This document shows positions 10,534 through 21,720 of a DNA stretch of 64,000 nucleotides, in pieces. Source of the stretch: Apium graveolens (taxonomy: Eukaryota; Streptophyta; Magnoliopsida; Apiales; Apiaceae). The position numbers and the translations under genes are program-made. Every line of letters begins with the position of its first letter. Position 1 is the stretch's first letter. Location: assembly GCF_009905375.1 (NCBI RefSeq), contig NC_133648.1:308280565-308344564 (forward strand). The letters are read 5' to 3'. The notes beneath the pieces are model-generated. The model ran no database searches and was not told the DNA's origin. It saw only the letters and a list, made by a program, of their open reading frames with translations.

Positions 10534-10779
10534 TCGATGCCGAAAAGGGGAAATGTGTGAGTTATATTGGTATGCCTATTGATGAATTTAAGTAGCCAAG
10601 TTTGGGGAAATATTTGAAGATTTTATTGAGAGTTTGTAGTTTGTTGGAGGTTGCACAGATTATGAATGTGGAGAAGGAATGTAAGGCGAATTAGCTGAGA
10701 TCGGAGCAACTTATTGTGAATGGAAAGCAGTTACATGATGACCAGTTGGCCGAGATTTTTGGTATGATACTGGTATGAT
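10534..10779 (+). pseudogene. Unrecognised gene-like remnant
   Basis: One frame reads through about 80 codons of protein-like sequence containing DAEKGKCVSYIG, LLEVAQIMNVEKECKAN and QLIVNGKQLHDDQLAEIFG. Two stops interrupt it (at about 10591 and 10693). The composition is that of a real globular protein. I do not recognise the family. It is followed 90 bases later by the H2A exon, and a normal H2A first exon is absent, so this may be a separate captured gene piece or an aberrant upstream exon. Confidence 0.4.
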
Positions 10780-10867
10780 AATGAAAGAAAAATAAGAAAT
10801 TTTGTGATGAAGTAAGTTCTGATATAACCTCTCATATATAGTCTAATGAATATTATTTTCGGATTAG

Positions 10868-11113
10868 GTGTTGGAGTTTGCGGGAAATGCAGCGAGAGAC
10901 AACAAGAAGAGCAGGATTATACCAAGGCATGTATTGTTTGCTGTGAAAAATGATGAGGAGCTTTGAAAATTACTTGCTGGAGCTACGATTTCTCATGGAG
11001 GTGTGTTGCCCAACATTAACCCGGTTATGTTGCCAAAGAAATTTGTGAAGGCTGGTAGTGAGTCAACTAAATCGCCAACCAAGGCAACTAAATCTCCAAA
11101 GAAAGCTTCTTAA
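10868..11113 (+). pseudogene. Histone H2A exon 2 remnant (SPKK-tailed)
   Basis: The frame gives [19 protein letters not shown], then [13 protein letters not shown], a stop, [19 protein letters not shown] and a tail with two SPxK-type motifs (KSPTK, KSPKK) ending at TAA 11111-11113. This is the C-terminal half of a plant histone H2A. The SPKK tail points to the heterochromatic H2A.W class. It begins exactly at an intron acceptor (GGATTAG|GTG), where plant H2A genes commonly have their intron, so it came from genomic DNA and not a spliced cDNA. The stop at about 10964 replaces a Gly (GGA to TGA). The histone-fold N-terminal half is missing. Confidence 0.85.
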
Positions 11114-11700
11114 AGTTTGTTAGCTTTGTACGATGCTTCTAGTTGCAGTTATTCTAGTTCCTCATTTTTCTTGTATGTAATTGTTGAAGTTTCAGGGTGG
11201 TTAAATAAGTAGGTTGCTTAAAATTTTGTGTCCGTGGACTTGTCGTAATTGCGAATGAAATACATATGGCTTTTGTTGATTACTAATTTGCTTTGAAATG
11301 CATTCAGAAGTGTCTTATTGAGAATTTAAGTTATGTAGCATGTATTCCGTAGCTTATATTTGAAATGAGCCTAGGTTGTTTGGTGATGGCTGGGTTGAAA
11401 TTTTGTGAGCAAATTTGATCACAAGCTTCTGATCAAAGTTGCAGATTAGTTAATTATAATCTCTGTGATAATAAGCAACTTTTATTATTCAGTAATTGTC
11501 AATGGTGTTCCCATATGTTTCTTTAATTGTTTTAAAATTAATGAAAGCTAAGCATCTATAAAAGAGAGTTCCAAATACAATTAGGAGTATCAAACCACTC
11601 CTCGACTAAACCTGACAAAGAATATGCTGACTGAGACAAATCATGACACATAAGTATTTCAATTTAGGGTAAGATATATAACTGGTTTCTAGGGGTTATA
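11114..11700. other. Non-coding stretch after the H2A remnant
   Basis: The first 200 bases look like the 3' untranslated region of the H2A gene (T-rich, with AATGAAA near 11255). The rest is AT-rich DNA with no ORF or repeat that I can name. Confidence 0.4.
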
Positions 11701-12519
11701 TAATGTTACATAATTAGTTGAATAATTGGAAAAAAATGTTGCATAATTGGTTGCGTAAGAGGTTCAATTGAATTTTTAGTTGCATAAACGTTAGTTGCAT
11801 AAACGATTGCATACATGTTGCTAGTAAAGCTGAATTTGCATTTTCGGCTTGAAGATAATGGTTTATATAAACTGTTTGCATATTGGGTTACATAAGGAGT
11901 GTTAAAAAGGGGTTTAGCCTTTGCTAAAACTGTAAATATTATATTATGGTTGCATAATTGGTTGTACAAATTGGTGCATAATGATTATAAATTACAAATT
12001 GGGTTACATTTTTGTGTTTTTAATGTTTATGAAGGTTACATTTAAAGTTGTAATATTATATTACATTTCCTTCAGTACAGGGTGTGTTTCACTTTGTTTT
12101 AGTTCTTTAAACTTTGTCGTATAAATTGTTTTCATGATGTTATGTAATTTTATATAAGTTTGTTCTATAAGTAAAAAAATATTTAATAACTGGTTGCATA
12201 AGTTTAAAAATGTTTAATAACTGGTTGCATAAGATGTTGAATATAATTCTTTTAATAGCAATTTTTTGTAGTATATTTTAATAATTCAAATATTTTATGA
12301 ATTTGAGTTCGAGTAACATAAGTTGTATTCTGTGTTGCATACTGGGTTACGCTTTTTATAAAAATGAAAAGTTGGTTGCATAACTGATTTCAATTTTGAA
12401 TGAGTAAGTTAATTTAATAGTTTCATAATAAGTTACATAAAGTGTTTTAGTTAGCTAATGGTTTAATATTTTCATTCATAAAAGGTATTTAATAGGATTT
12501 CTAAAAGTTTTTAACATTT

Positions 12520-12935
12520 TAGGGTTAATTAATCCCAAATTGGGTTTTAAAAAAATTAAGGTTATGGTTTAGTGCCTAACCCTAAACCGTAGGTACCGGA
12601 GTATATTGTAATCATGGGCCCTAGTTTAAAAGATTTAACATTTTAGGGTTCATTAGTCCCAAATTGGATTTTAGAAAATCTTATTATACTGTAATGTAAC
12701 GTAAAACAGGTTAGGATTTAGGGTGTAGGGTTTAGGACCTTTAGGCCCTAAACCCTATAGCCTAAACCCTAATAAGACCCTAAACCCTATAGCCTAAACC
12801 CTAATAAGGTCTAGGGTTTGGGGCCGGTAGACCCTAAACCCTAAGAACCGGACTTTAATTTGATGCTAAAATTAACCTAACAAGTTTTAATGGTTTAGGG
12901 TTCACCAATTCCATATTTGGGTTTTAGAAGCTTGA
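12520..12935. repeat. Degenerate telomere-like repeats and a 45-base spaced repeat
   Basis: Many CCCTAAA/TTTAGGG units occur at 12570-12850. They include two adjacent copies (about 32 bases each, from 12746 and 12778) built on CCCTAAACCCTATAGCCTAA. Around them a roughly 45-base unit starting TTTAACATTTTAGGGTT occurs near 12510, 12637 and, more diverged, 12885. This is an interstitial telomere-type tract mixed with a local repeat. It is too short and too mutated to be a true telomere. Confidence 0.65.
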
Positions 12936-13006
12936 GTTAGGCCGTAAGATAAAGTAAAAACGGATTGAGTAAGATTGTTATCATCAGATTTATAACTGCA
13001 TTTGTG

Positions 13007-13300
13007 GTTGCATTCTAGGTTTAAATTATGTATATAAGGTTGCTTTAGAGTTATGGTGAGATTATATTTAGAGTTACATAATGGTTGTATTAGATTTTTT
13101 TATTTTTATATAGTTGCATATATGGTTGCAATCTAGGTTTAATCATTCGTATAAGGTTGCTAATTTAGAGTTATGGTGATGTTACATTTAGTTACATAAT
13201 GGTTTTATTAGATATTAATAATTTTTTAATTTTTATAGTTGCATATGTAGTTGCATTCTAGGTTTGAAACATGTATATAAGGTTGAATTAAATATGTTAC
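13007..13300. repeat. Three tandem copies of a ~120-base unit
   Basis: The phrase GTTGCATTCTAGGTTT...TATAAGGTTGC begins at 13007, 13125 and 13250, giving unit lengths of 118 and 125 bases. Each unit also has GAGTTATGGTGA and TTACATAATGGTT. The copies are diverged but collinear. Confidence 0.7.
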
Positions 13301-13382
13301 ATTTAGGATTGCATAAGTAGTTTCACAAAAAGTTTCAAATAACATTGTATGTCGCTTTTTATCACAACATAATATAAAAGAT

Positions 13383-13690
13383 GTTGCATTTGGGGTTTCT
13401 TTGAGTTGCAAATATACTTGAAGTATCTAGTTGAGATTTCTTTGAGTTGTATTTGCAGTTGAATATTGGGTTTTTAGTTTGGTATTTATACGAGTTGCAC
13501 CCGTAGTTGCATTTTGGGTTTCTTTGAGTTGCAAATGTAGTTGCAATTAAGATTTCTAGTTGAATTTGAGATTTATTTGTGTTGCAGATGCATTTGCTCA
13601 TAGTTGCTCATAAGATTTAAAGTTCAGAATTTATTTGAGTTACACCTACGGTTGCATTTTGGGTTTATTTGAGTTGCAGCTTCTCTTAAT
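13383..13690. repeat. Further degenerate tandem units
   Basis: The phrase GTTGCATTTTGGGTTTCTTTGAGTTGCA (with variants) recurs at about 13383, 13506 and 13651, spaced 123 and 145 bases apart. The period is close to that of the preceding array, so both may be one old minisatellite. Confidence 0.6.
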
Positions 13691-13809
13691 TATACTTTCT
13701 CGCAAAGTCCTACTTTCTGACATATTTTCTGTTTATTTTAACTGCAACCTTACTGTTTAATCATTTATCAATTTAAGAGATTAATAAGAAAAAATGTATA
13801 GTAAGTGAG

Positions 13810-15109
13810 TGTTGTACAAGACATGCATGTACTATAACAAGACTAAGTCAAATTGATAGCCCTAACTAAGTTGTATGCTTATCTAAGTTTGCATGTTGTA
13901 TTGTATTACTTGAGTCTGTAAAAGTGTCAATAGATTAGATTAAAGTATTTTTCTGTAAACAGTCTCAAGCCTGAGAATAAACTCTGGAAGAAGATCATGA
14001 AGATCATGCCTCGGAGAAAGTGTGAAAAAGTTTGGAGTTGAATAAATTTGTTTTGAGAAAAATATTGTAAGTTAAGAAATCTACAAGTCACAGATCAAAT
14101 CATATAAAGAAGTCATTCGAGAACTCCAGAATAACTTATCGACAAGTCAAAAATTAGCTTATAGATAAGTCTCAGAGATATCGACAAGCCAAATGAAGAA
14201 ATGAAGATTGGAGATATCGACAAGTCATTTCTGCAATAAAGAATTCAGATATATCGACAAGTCAAATTGAAGATGTGAAGATTGGAGATATCGACAAGTA
14301 AAACTCTCATTAGAGATCTCAGAGATATCTATAAGTCAATATGCCAATAGAGATTTCGGAGATATCGAAAAGTCTTTTCTAGATGCAGAAATTTAGAGAT
14401 CTCGACAAGCCAAATTCTCTTATAGAGAACTCAGAGACTTCGATATGTCAAAACACCTATAGAGAAATAAGAGATCTCGATAAGTCATTATACTTATCGA
14501 GATGTCGAGTTCTCTATAGTTTAAACTGTAGATCTCGATATAACCTAAAATACAGAATGCAGACCAGTTAAAGATCGAAGATTGTCAATCAACAAAAAAA
14601 TCAATCACTGATTTGAAAAGTCTACAAAAGCAGTTTGAAGAGTACAAGATCAAAGGCCAAGATTAACTAACAAAGGAAAGTCACAGACTTGCACGATTTG
14701 CAAAGATACACTAAGCCAGAAATGGAAAGCTTTAGATAACTTAAAGTAGGGTTTAGTACATTCTATTGCATGTTGTGTAAAACCTGTGTTTACTAATCTT
14801 AAAGTAAACACTGGTCCTTTGTTTTTAAGTTGTAACAAACAAATCTAAATTTTCTTGTAAATCTCTCAAGAAAGAAGCTGAGTTCTTTATTAACAAAGAA
14901 CCCAGAAATTTGAAGCAAGACATACTTGATTTAATATAAAATTAAGTGAGTTTCGAAGATACCGTGTTTATGTGCATGTTTATTAATTCTGTTTAAACAC
15001 TATATCTCTACAAGTTAAACTGTTTTGTTCACCATATCCAAAATAGTTCAAAAAGCCTAAAAATATCTAAAATACATTCACCCCCCTGTGTTGTATTCAT
15101 TATCTAACA
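13810..15109 (+). mobile_element. Solo LTR of a SIRE-like copia element
   Basis: The 1300-base unit begins TGTTGTACAAG and ends TATCTAACA (TGTT...AACA). It is flanked by a perfect 5-base duplication GTGAG at 13805-13809 and 15110-15114. The CACCCCCCTG block close to the end is typical of SIRE-type LTR ends and gives plus orientation. Nothing coding lies inside. The intact duplication shows that it arose by LTR-LTR recombination in place. It sits between the TTGCATAA field and the MULE remnant. Confidence 0.9.
14089..14545. repeat. ATATCGACAAGTC word field inside the solo LTR
   Basis: GATATCGACAAGTCA and variants (GATCTCGATAAGTCA, ATCGACAAGCC, ATAGATAAGTC) occur about 15 times in 450 bases. 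One inverted pair (TCTCGATAAGTC...ACTTATCGAGAT) lies near 14480-14503. The rest of the LTR lacks the word. The cluster is in the U3 part, upstream of any likely transcription start. Confidence 0.75.
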
Positions 15110-15270
15110 GTGAGTATTCAAATAAATATATATATCACAAGTTGTAACTAATCTCCAGACACAATGAAACTCAAATTTAACACAAAAAATCATTACTTAT
15201 AAACAAGTAAATCTATTTCTTTGAGTTTCTGTAAGTCCTCCAGTTATGTCCATTTTCATCACATTTCATG

Positions 15271-15640
15271 CATTTGATTTGTAATATTCTGAACAATAAT
15301 CATAAGGATCTAGATTTGATTTTTGGAGGACAACAACTGCATGAGCACATGGAATTTGATCCAATTGAAACCTGAAATCCAGATGTATGCTTAGCATGAT
15401 ATATAGATCAATTAAACCAGTTACGAAGTAGAGAAAATATTGGCAACCCTATTGCATGTGCAACTTCTTTGCTGAGCATACATCTAAATTGTCTCCATAA
15501 GTCAATTGCATCAGGAAATATCTAAATTGATTAACAGAGCCTGGTGTGTATTCTGCAAACATGAACAAACCCAATACATGGTTTGACACGTATATTGCAA
15601 CATGTAACTTTTTATCTGAAAGTAATGTTCGGCGAGGCAT
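15271..15640 (-). pseudogene. MULE (Mutator-like) transposase SWIM-domain remnant
   Basis: The minus-strand frame at 15385-15271 reads FQLDQIPCAHAVVVLQKSNL and then DPYDYCSEYYKSNA before a stop. The CxH (CAHA) pair and the Tyr-rich tail are the C-terminal half of the SWIM zinc finger found in plant MuDR-type transposases and FAR1-like proteins. The first CxC pair is lost. A second frame at 15640-15449 may belong to the upstream part. The DDE core is not visible. Several frames and stops show long decay. Confidence 0.6.
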
Positions 15641-16304
15641 TTACAACCATCATTTAATGCCCCTTTTGACATATTTTAACAATTTTCTGCAATCTAGCAA
15701 AAATATGCATTACATGTTTCTAAATGTCTATTGCAATCAAAACATTGTAAAATACAATTAAGTGTTAATGAGCCTTCAACAACCATAACCAGTTAAATAG
15801 TTTGACTTGATTTTTTAAATTCTGAAACCTTCCAAGTAAATACACAAATTATTCAACACACTTATTGTAACTTGAACCTCGTAAAATCAAGAATATGTCG
15901 ATGAGCCTTTCACAAATATAAATTAATGAAGTAGTTTGACTTAATTATGTGAAATTCTACAAGATATAAACTGAATACATAATTACTCAACACGATTATT
16001 GCCATCTCAACCTCCTTAAATGTAAGGATGTTTCAATGATACTTTTGCAACCGTACACTAGTGAACTAGTTTGAAATAACTTTCCGCACCCTAATTACTG
16101 AATATACCAAAATCTTCGACGTAAGTAATCTGTCCAAGAGCAACTTCAGATGAATCTTAAAATCAAATTTAGAAATATAATAATACTAAAAAAAAAATTA
16201 GAAATTCAGTAACCTCTTATGCAACCAAAATCAAACTTAATAGCAAAAGTCTAATTAAAGAAGAATTTTACACATTATTCAAATTTATGCTAACTTAATA
16301 ACTC

Positions 16305-16525
16305 AAGGGTCGGCTCAGTTGGTTAAAGAAGGGATAACTATTCTCTAGATCACATGTTCGAATTCTACGGGAGGAGAATTTATGATTATATCTCCTGAGT
16401 CAGAGCATGTCGCTTAAAATGCGATTTACCTTGATTCACGTGGTTTGCAGGCTATTGCGTGAGTCCGTATGGTTTACCCAGTGCGCAACCAAAGTGTAGC
16501 GGCTGCGGGTTACCTACGATAAAAA
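16305..16525 (+). mobile_element. tRNA-derived SINE with target duplication
   Basis: A 221-base unit with a pol III A-box-like GGCTCAGTTGG at about 16312 and a B-box-like GTTCGAATTC at 16356-16365, ending in an A-rich tail (CGATAAAAAAA). An 8-base direct repeat AATAACTC flanks it at 16297-16304 and 16526-16533. The tRNA-like head, A tail and duplication together make a SINE. It encodes nothing and would need LINE proteins to move. Confidence 0.8.
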
Positions 16526-16533
16526 AATAACTC

Positions 16534-18220
16534 GGTCATATTGAAAATTAACAACCTCCTATTCAACTACAACAATCAATTGCTCAAAATCAACAATAAA
16601 CTTCATAATCAAGGTTTCATAAACAAATAGATCTACAATTTTCATATAAAATCAGTGATTAAAAGTTATCTTTTCTGCAATTTGAACATAATTTGAAGAA
16701 GTAGTTTGAGTTTGAGTTTCAATAATGAAGTACAAATCAATTGTCAATTGAATCTTGTGCTTGTCTTCAATGAATCTGTAAGTAAAAAAGAAAGAGAGTT
16801 GCATAGTATTGATGAAACTATATCTTGCAACGACAAATCAACTGAGCCAATATTGTAAATGGAGTCGTAGGGGTGATGGCAGACACTCCCGGTTCCGACG
16901 GTGGTGACAGACGGTTTCCGGCCTTGTATATAAGCGAGTCTTTTGCAGAACCAAGGTTGTAGCTTCTATCCTTTTGTTCTTCCGTAATTTTGTAAATTAA
17001 ATGCATCTGGAAGGTAAAACTGCAATTATTTTCAAAAATTATAATTAATTTTGCAGAAGTTTTCTTTATTTGGTATATTTATGAAAAAAACCCCTTTATT
17101 ATACTTATTGTAAAGGATATAATCATTTATGTCAAATTATATATTTATTTCTCATAATAATAAACTTGATTTTATTTTAAAAAATAATAATAGTAAACTT
17201 GATTTAGTTCGAGTAAATATAAATTTTATTCCAATAAAACAAAATTTGACTCAGACTACGGATTTATGGCAGGAGAACAAGGTGAAATAACCCCACTTTT
17301 TGTTAATGGGCAGGAGTCAGGACACCCAAAATATAATAGGCCAGTATTTAAGAATACTTTGTGCTTAAAATCCAGGCCCAGTTTGTTTGTTTTCTTTATA
17401 TAGTTCTGGCCCAGTTTGTTTGGAAAGAAACATGTACACAACTCAGTTTCATTTTACACAATAAGACATCACATAACTTAGATTTTGAGTTAATATAATA
17501 ATGAAACTGTTTGTAAATTTAAATTATCGTGTGCCTGGTTCATTTAAATTGATAGAATTTCAAATTCCCATATCTGTGTTAAAAGTTTGAATGTATTGAA
17601 TTTGAAATTATATCCAAGTCTGAATTTTATTACATAATCAAATATATTATCTTGTCAAATTCAGAATTTTAGATGAAATTTAAATTTTCAAACGGGCGCT
17701 TGGAGTTTTGTTCCAAATTTACATATATTAATTCATTTTCCTCTTAGTTCTTCATCATCAATGGTTTAATCTGCTTCTTAAGTGAATTTAGAGTTATCCT
17801 CTTTTACCCATTTAGAGAAAAAGTAAAGGATGTGAAGAATTTTATCTGCGTCAATAACAATCCCTGCAAGTTATAGCCCTGGAAAGAAAACATGATTCAG
17901 AAACTATTTGGTCATCTAAAGTGATGATCCATATGATTTTTCTGTCAAAAAGGGTTCATTTTTCAATTCTCAAAACAGTTATATTCTTCACCATGGCAGT
18001 TATTGCCGGTTATTTGATTGATTAAATGTATTTGACATTAGAAATAGACGGAGCTTACGACAATGAACCAATAAATGAGGTTTTTTACGGTAAGTCTCAT
18101 GTGAAGAAGATCATGAGCTCATGAGGTATTATATCATTGTTTATCGTTGTCTCGCTTAATGTACTTACTTTTATGAATCATTGTTTACATAGGACACAAA
18201 TATTTGTGCACATACACAAA
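16534..18220. other. AT-rich intergenic DNA
   Basis: No protein family, RNA gene or element end is recognised. Short open frames at 16818-17006 and 17256-17441 have no similarity that I recognise and no coding character. Confidence 0.5.
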
Positions 18221-18350
18221 CCGGGGGTCTTTTGAGAAAACATTATCTTCATATCTATCTTTGAAATGAGGGTAAGACTGCGTACGATATATTATTCTCA
18301 GACACCGTCTTAAACGATATTATTGGATACGATTGATTGATTGACTGACT
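18221..18350 (+). mobile_element. Au/TS-like SINE fragment (3' part)
   Basis: The phrases CGGGGGTCTTTTGAGAAAAC and GGGTAAGACTGCGTACG, followed by CAGACACCGTCTTAAACGAT, match the conserved body of the plant Au/TS SINE group (GGGGGTCTTTTGGAAACA...GGGTAAGGTCTGCGTAC, from memory). It ends in a short repeat GATTGATTGATTGACTGACT in place of the usual TTG repeat. The tRNA-like head is not clear, so it is probably 5'-truncated. Confidence 0.6.
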
Positions 18351-19593
18351 TAGTTTTCAACAAATTTTAACAAGATAGCTTTTTATCGTACAAAATAATA
18401 TAGAGCATCAGAGATTAAATCTAAAGAGTATATATCTACAAATCTAATTAACAGCAGGACCTTGAACAGAAGTGTCCATCAGTTGGAAGGATCAGTATAG
18501 AGCACCATCAGAATTCATTTTCACAGGACACAAACAAAGATGATATTCATAACTTTTATGTGTAGGCCTCGACCCTGGAATTCGTTTTCAAATTGCCCAT
18601 CGTCTCTTCACCAATTTAATTTCTTTTTACATTAAACTAAATACAAAATACATATATATATATAGTATTGTCATGACCTGTAACGTAAGAAATATTAGTT
18701 TTTATTAAAATAGCATCGATGCGATATTTGCTTCCATTTTACAAGCGCACTTGCGAGTTATTTTTAATTTATTTTAATAAAATGTTCTATCAAACCAGGT
18801 AATATTGACATGCAATACGCATGCACGCAAATGAAAATCAGGTATATTAACGAACTTACTCTAACATACGAAATTACAAATAACAAACTGAGAAGGAAAA
18901 AGCAATGTAAGCACCACATCAGCACAAACGACAGTGTTTGAACACGCAAATCGGAATGGGCAGGAGTTAAAAATCAAATTAATTTGGTCTTGATGCACTC
19001 TAGACATCCAGTTGCCTGTTGTTTTCAAAGCATCCCCTTCACAGATTTTTCTGGAACAACGTATCAAATATGTGCCCCGTTTATCAGCCGCAGGGCCGAA
19101 AAAAGGAACAAACCTAGGCTGAAATATATGCTACACTAATTAAATTTTGGTAAGAATTTTTTTTTATATAATCTTGATTTTTAGTTAGAATTTGGTTGAT
19201 ATTTTTATTTAGTCTCGATTGGCCTCGAAAAATTATCCATTAATCATTTTAATCCCGAATATTTAATCATCCTAATTTCACCCCTCCTAATAATTAATAA
19301 TGCTACTAGCGTTTTTAACTTGTATTGTTAGATAGATTTGTGTGTTTTACAAGTTACAAATAATTTATAAATTATGTACTAAAAAGAAGTATTACATGAT
19401 TGCTTAATAGTCGGCAAGAAGCTTATAATGCCTAAGTTTATTGATTTTATATTTACTGTAACATTAATAAAATATCACAAACTTCCCCACCAGTATTTGT
19501 CCTTGTATTACAAACAAAATTAAATGTAACAATCAGAATATAAAGACTAGATACTCTGATTAATGTGACACAATAAACATGGGGACATTTAAT
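18351..19593. other. AT-rich intergenic DNA
   Basis: No gene or repeat is recognised apart from a short TA run near 18650. The open frames on the minus strand at 18764-19067 overlap each other and look random. Confidence 0.5.
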
Positions 19594-20075
19594 GGGGGTG
19601 TATTCATTTCAGATTTTAAAGGATTATTAATAATTTATGAATTTTAAAAGATTTTCGTTGATTTCAATTATTCATGGATTTTGATGGAGTTGATCCAAAA
19701 TCTTGTAGAGTATTGCAGATTTTGTGGAGTTTATTAGAAATCCATCAAAATCTCATGTATTTTGAAGAGATTTCAAGATATTAAAAATATACTAGCAAAT
19801 CCATCAAAATCCACAACTTTTTTAAATAAAAGAAAATCCATGTACTTTTGAATACCATCAGATTTTGATGGATTTTTTAAAATCTAAATTGAATACCACC
19901 AAATTTTGATTGACTTTTTAAAATCTAAATTGAATACATTCAGATTTTAAAAGATTTTTTCCAATCCTTATTGAATACCTTCAGATTTTAAAGGATTATT
20001 TAAAATCCAAATTGAATACCCCATGATTTTTAAAATCTATAAAAATCCTTCAAAATCCCAATTAAATACACCCCC
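19594..20075. mobile_element. MITE with ~32-base imperfect terminal inverted repeats
   Basis: The left end GGGGGTGTATTCATTTCAGA matches the reverse complement of the right end, GGGGGTGTATTTAATTGGGA. The pairing continues through GATTTTRAAGGATT. TAA lies next to both ends (19590-19592, with one extra T, and 20076-20078), as expected for a PIF/Harbinger (Tourist-like) target. The interior repeats GATTTTAAAGGATT and TTGAATACC, which look like internal duplications of the terminus. It has no coding capacity. Confidence 0.7.
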
Positions 20076-21377
20076 TAAGTCGAGGCGACACCTAAAATAT
20101 CAATCAAAATACAAATTTGTCCCTACCAGGAAATTACAAAATTTACTCGAACTATCGATAAATATACAAACGGAGGACTCAATATAATTTTGGATTATGA
20201 TTATTTTTTTTAAATTTTCTTGACAAGTAATTACCATGATAATATTTTAAATACATTCTGCATTAATGTTAAGATTATAAAATTTTGTCGGGCCCTCCTC
20301 TGACTCATTAATATTTTAATGCGATTGATTGTTTAACATAATATTAAAACTCGTAATCGGATTTGGAGTTCTTCCATCGCTTTTATTTAATTTAATTATT
20401 TATACTAGTATTGATCTTAATTATGTATATTGTTGGATTAATTGATATGAAAATATTGTACGATTAAGAAATAATGTTAAAATTATGATAAAATCTTTGT
20501 TTAATATCTTAAAATTTTAATGCATTGATTACTTATCATACATCTACTTAATCGATGTGCTTGTTCAAGGTGCTCCCATTTATTTTATTGACTCTCGAAT
20601 GGGTGCTTTAGGTCGATTTCCATTATCAAATTTGTGTTCAAGTTCTTTACTTTTAATATTTCTTTATCCAAATAACTTAAGGAATAACTTGAGAAATAAT
20701 TTCAGCTTTGCAGATCTTAATCAAATAATAATATCCTGCGTCATCTTTCGCCATGCTTTTGGTACGAGCCTAATATTCGTAACGAGGAAGACTTTTTTTA
20801 CCTAACTTTCTTCTTTACAGGTTCGGAGTAATAGCAAAACATACTTGTAAGCATGAAATTGTCGTTCATTAACAAGCTCGGTACGGGTAACCCAAAATAT
20901 TAATCAAAACTTCAACCAAATGCAGTGATTAAGTTCGTTTGAGAAATCTTAAAATAAATAATTTATAACTTAAAATGAATAATTGACTTATAAATAATAA
21001 GTAAAAGAATACTTATTAGTTAATTAAGTGTTTGGATACATTTACCTATAAGTCAGAATTTTTTTTACTTAAATAAATAAAAATAAATAATTTATAAATA
21101 TAATTATCTTAATTCATGAATTTTAAATTAGATTAAAATTTAACTTATCAACTGTTAAGTTGAATTTACAACTTATAAATTGGGTCGACAAACACTCGTC
21201 GATAAGTACTTATAAGTTTATGAGTAAATAAGCCTCTTTTTACACAACAGCCAAACAAGCCCCAAATAACATAGAATTTTAAATTTTTGGGGCATCATGT
21301 GTATGCAAGCAAGGTTCTCGTAGGAATCAGTTTTATGCTAGGACGGTTATCGGCTGACTATTTCAGATCAACCTCTG
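20076..21377. other. AT-rich intergenic DNA, possible second MITE
   Basis: No gene is seen. Between about 20930 and 21265 there is AT-rich DNA full of CTTATAAGT-type palindromes. Its ends (GTTCGTTTGAG and GCCAAACAAGC) are weakly inverted copies, as in hAT-like MITEs. The pairing is poor, so I do not define an element. Confidence 0.35.
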
Positions 21378-21720
21378 CAGTATAATCCCTCTAAAGTAAT
21401 ATCATGGAACCGGAAAAATCATCACTTTAGAGAGGTTATCACATACGAGAAGTTTGTATTTTTTTAGTTTAAAAATAATTTAATTTTAATTACTAATATA
21501 CATTATACTTTTTATATGTCTATATTTAACTAACTAGAATTAAAAAAAAAAATTATTCAATACATTTCTATATTAACTAACCAGATTCTAGTACTTTCTT
21601 AAATTTCTAAAAAAATTAATGACCATTCAATCCCATTCATGAACTTGAGTCTTTTCGATTTTAAAAGTTACATGTATAAATTAGAGAACTTTATCAAAAG
21701 TTATCTACTCTTCTAGAAAA

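Larger units (their letters stand above)
11700..13690. repeat. TTGCATAA-rich word field
   Basis: Variants of (GG)TTGCATAA and TTACATAA recur throughout: for example near 11730, 11750, 11780, 11796, 11815, 11950, 11970, 12190, 12225, 12335, 12380, 13000, 13110, 13190, 13240, 13385, 13505 and 13650. Some are part of the roughly 120-base tandem units listed separately, while others are dispersed in otherwise unrelated AT-rich DNA. No coding sequence runs through it. The owner element is unknown; the nearest candidate is the MULE remnant at 15.2-15.6 kb. Confidence 0.6.

Noticed and set aside
12570..12850. True chromosome end
   Set aside because: Units are mutated, in both directions and embedded in other repeats, with unique DNA on both sides.
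15546..15761. Plus-strand ORF over the MULE remnant
   Set aside because: The minus-strand SWIM motif explains the local coding signal; the plus frame has no recognisable content.
16305..16400. Possible tRNA gene (A and B boxes)
   Set aside because: Boxes are present, but the sequence does not fold into a cloverleaf, continues into a SINE body with an A tail, and is flanked by an 8-base target duplication.
20557..20805. 82-residue plus-strand ORF as a gene
   Set aside because: No start supported by an ATG (it opens with a non-ATG codon); Leu/Asn-rich low-quality sequence with no family match that I know.
20930..21265. hAT-type MITE
   Set aside because: Terminal repeats pair at only about 8 of 11 bases and no target duplication is visible; left as a possibility only.
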